Positions 4,837 to 5,729 of a stretch of DNA of 5,729 bases are shown here, in pieces. Position 1 is the first letter of the stretch. Each line of letters starts with the position of its first letter. Below the pieces are notes generated by a model. The model saw only the letters and a program-made list of their open reading frames with translations. It had not been told where the DNA came from and did no database searches. This DNA comes from Pirellulaceae bacterium. Its GTDB lineage: Bacteria > Planctomycetota > Planctomycetia > Pirellulales > Pirellulaceae. Location: assembly GCA_020846515.1 (NCBI GenBank), contig JADLDX010000581.1, forward strand, positions 1 through 5,729, read 5' to 3'. Made by a program: the position numbers and the translations under genes.

Positions 4837-5729
4837 ATGCGACTTCGTTTAGGCCTGATCGGCCTTTCAAAAGACTGGCAAAATCGCTATCGGCCAGCCC
4901 TCCGCATGCTGCAGGATCGCTTTGAGGTGCGCGGTGTTTACTGCAGCGTAGCTCGATTGGCTGACCAGGTGGCTCAGGAATTCCAGTGCGAACGCTTTGA
5001 TGGCTATCGCAACATGCTGCAGCGTGACGACATCGATGCGATCATGCTGTTGGATGGGGACTGGTTTGGGACTTTACCCATTCAAGCGGCTTGCGAGTAC
5101 GGGAAAGCCATCTATTGCGGTACGGAGATCGACTTTGAGCCAGCCGTGGCTAATGAGTTGCGTCAGCAGGTCGGCGAGTCTGGGGTGGCATTCATGGCTG
5201 AGTTCCCGAGGCGGTTTGCACCGGCTACGTTGCGCCTGAAGGAACTGATTGCGACGCGCTTGGGTCGTCCACGTTTGCTGTTTTGTCACCGACGTTTGAC
5301 CTGTGAGACGGGCAATGGTCAACGAACCCATCGATCGTTGACCGATCGCAGCCAGCGTGAGCTGATGGAGTTGATCGATTGGTGCCGATTTATCGTGGGG
5401 CATGAACCGCGGGGCGTACAGGCCGTCTATCATCCCTCGATGACGGATTTGGCCACTCCCGACTATCAAGTATTAAGCCTCGACTTTTCCACGGGCGATG
5501 ATCCCTCGCAGGCTACGTTAGCGCAGATCAGTTGCGGCGCGTACATTCCGGGCACTTGGCATGAAGCGATTACGTTTCGTCCGCCGGCTGGCGTGCAGGT
5601 TGCTTGCGAAAAGGGCTTGGCGTTTGTCGATTTGCCCAACTCGCTGATTTGGTTTGACGAGGCGGGTCGGCACCAAGAGTCGCTCGACAGTGAACTGTCT
5701 GTTGGTCAGCAATTGCTCACGCAGTTCCA
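4837..5729 (+). CDS. Gfo/Idh/MocA-family oxidoreductase-like protein, 3' end cut by window
   Basis: The frame runs from ATG4837 to the window edge, with 297 complete residues. Family members are usually 330-400 residues, so most of the protein is present. The N-terminus is a Rossmann-type nucleotide-binding unit, but the glycine motif is loose (GLIGLSKDW instead of GxGxxG). MLQRDDIDAIML followed by IQAACEYGKAIYC matches the usual second half of that fold. Where the family normally has EKP, this protein has CGTEIDFEP (94-102), so the lysine is missing. FMAEFPRRFAPATLRLKELI and GRPRLLFCHRR begin the C-terminal alpha/beta domain. The frame has a TAG at 4720-4722 and no other start codon before 4837. 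GGGA at 4826-4829 is a weak Shine-Dalgarno. It is probably cytoplasmic. The motif changes leave catalytic activity and cofactor use uncertain. Confidence 0.85.
   Translation, partial: MRLRLGLIGLSKDWQNRYRPALRMLQDRFEVRGVYCSVARLADQVAQEFQCERFDGYRNMLQRDDIDAIMLLDGDWFGTLPIQAACEYGKAIYCGTEIDFEPAVANELRQQVGESGVAFMAEFPRRFAPATLRLKELIATRLGRPRLLFCHRRLTCETGNGQRTHRSLTDRSQRELMELIDWCRFIVGHEPRGVQAVYHPSMTDLATPDYQVLSLDFSTGDDPSQATLAQISCGAYIPGTWHEAITFRPPAGVQVACEKGLAFVDLPNSLIWFDEAGRHQESLDSELSVGQQLLTQF

Noticed and set aside
4631..4852. 73-codon + strand frame overlapping the oxidoreductase start
   Set aside because: It needs a TTG start, lacks a clear Shine-Dalgarno, matches no family I know and runs into the start of a firm gene.
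5074..5469. 131-codon open frame on the - strand
   Set aside because: It is antisense to the oxidoreductase-like gene, which has clear family motifs.

Overview
The window looks like a chromosomal stretch from a planctomycete, most likely of the Pirellulaceae type. This is inferred from three things: a long secreted CehA/McbA-type PHP metallohydrolase with a C-terminal domain common in that phylum, a divergent Gfo/Idh/MocA-like protein, and isolated single-gene transcription units at moderate GC. No rRNA, tRNA, CRISPR array, insertion sequence or phage gene was found.

Layout. Bases 1-97 hold an inverted pair of a short hairpin-forming repeat. Next on the + strand is a methylated-DNA-protein cysteine methyltransferase (157-717), whose stop codon lies inside a perfect 14-bp palindrome, followed by a probable terminator (779-810). 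A GT-rich duplicated tract (845-871) and a third copy of the repeat (894-921) precede the CehA/McbA-like gene (942-3347, + strand). A fourth repeat copy, a triple 11-bp tandem repeat and a strong bidirectional terminator (3484-3529) follow. The terminator separates that gene from a convergent, probably exported thioredoxin-like gene on the - strand (3699-4112). A 724-bp stretch without a convincing gene (4113-4836) holds several inverted repeats, a divergent fifth repeat candidate and an open - strand frame with no good start. The window ends inside a + strand gene for a Gfo/Idh/MocA-type oxidoreductase-like protein (4837 to the edge).

The four protein genes do not form an operon and no shared pathway is evident: DNA alkylation repair, a secreted metal-dependent hydrolase, a periplasmic redox protein and a Rossmann-fold protein. 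What ties the region together is the ~27-nt hairpin repeat, with four clear copies in both orientations and all intergenic. Its stem differences are partly compensatory, as in REP/REPIN-like elements. I see no evidence for a defence system or other large undescribed system; the repeat family is the best candidate for something not yet described.
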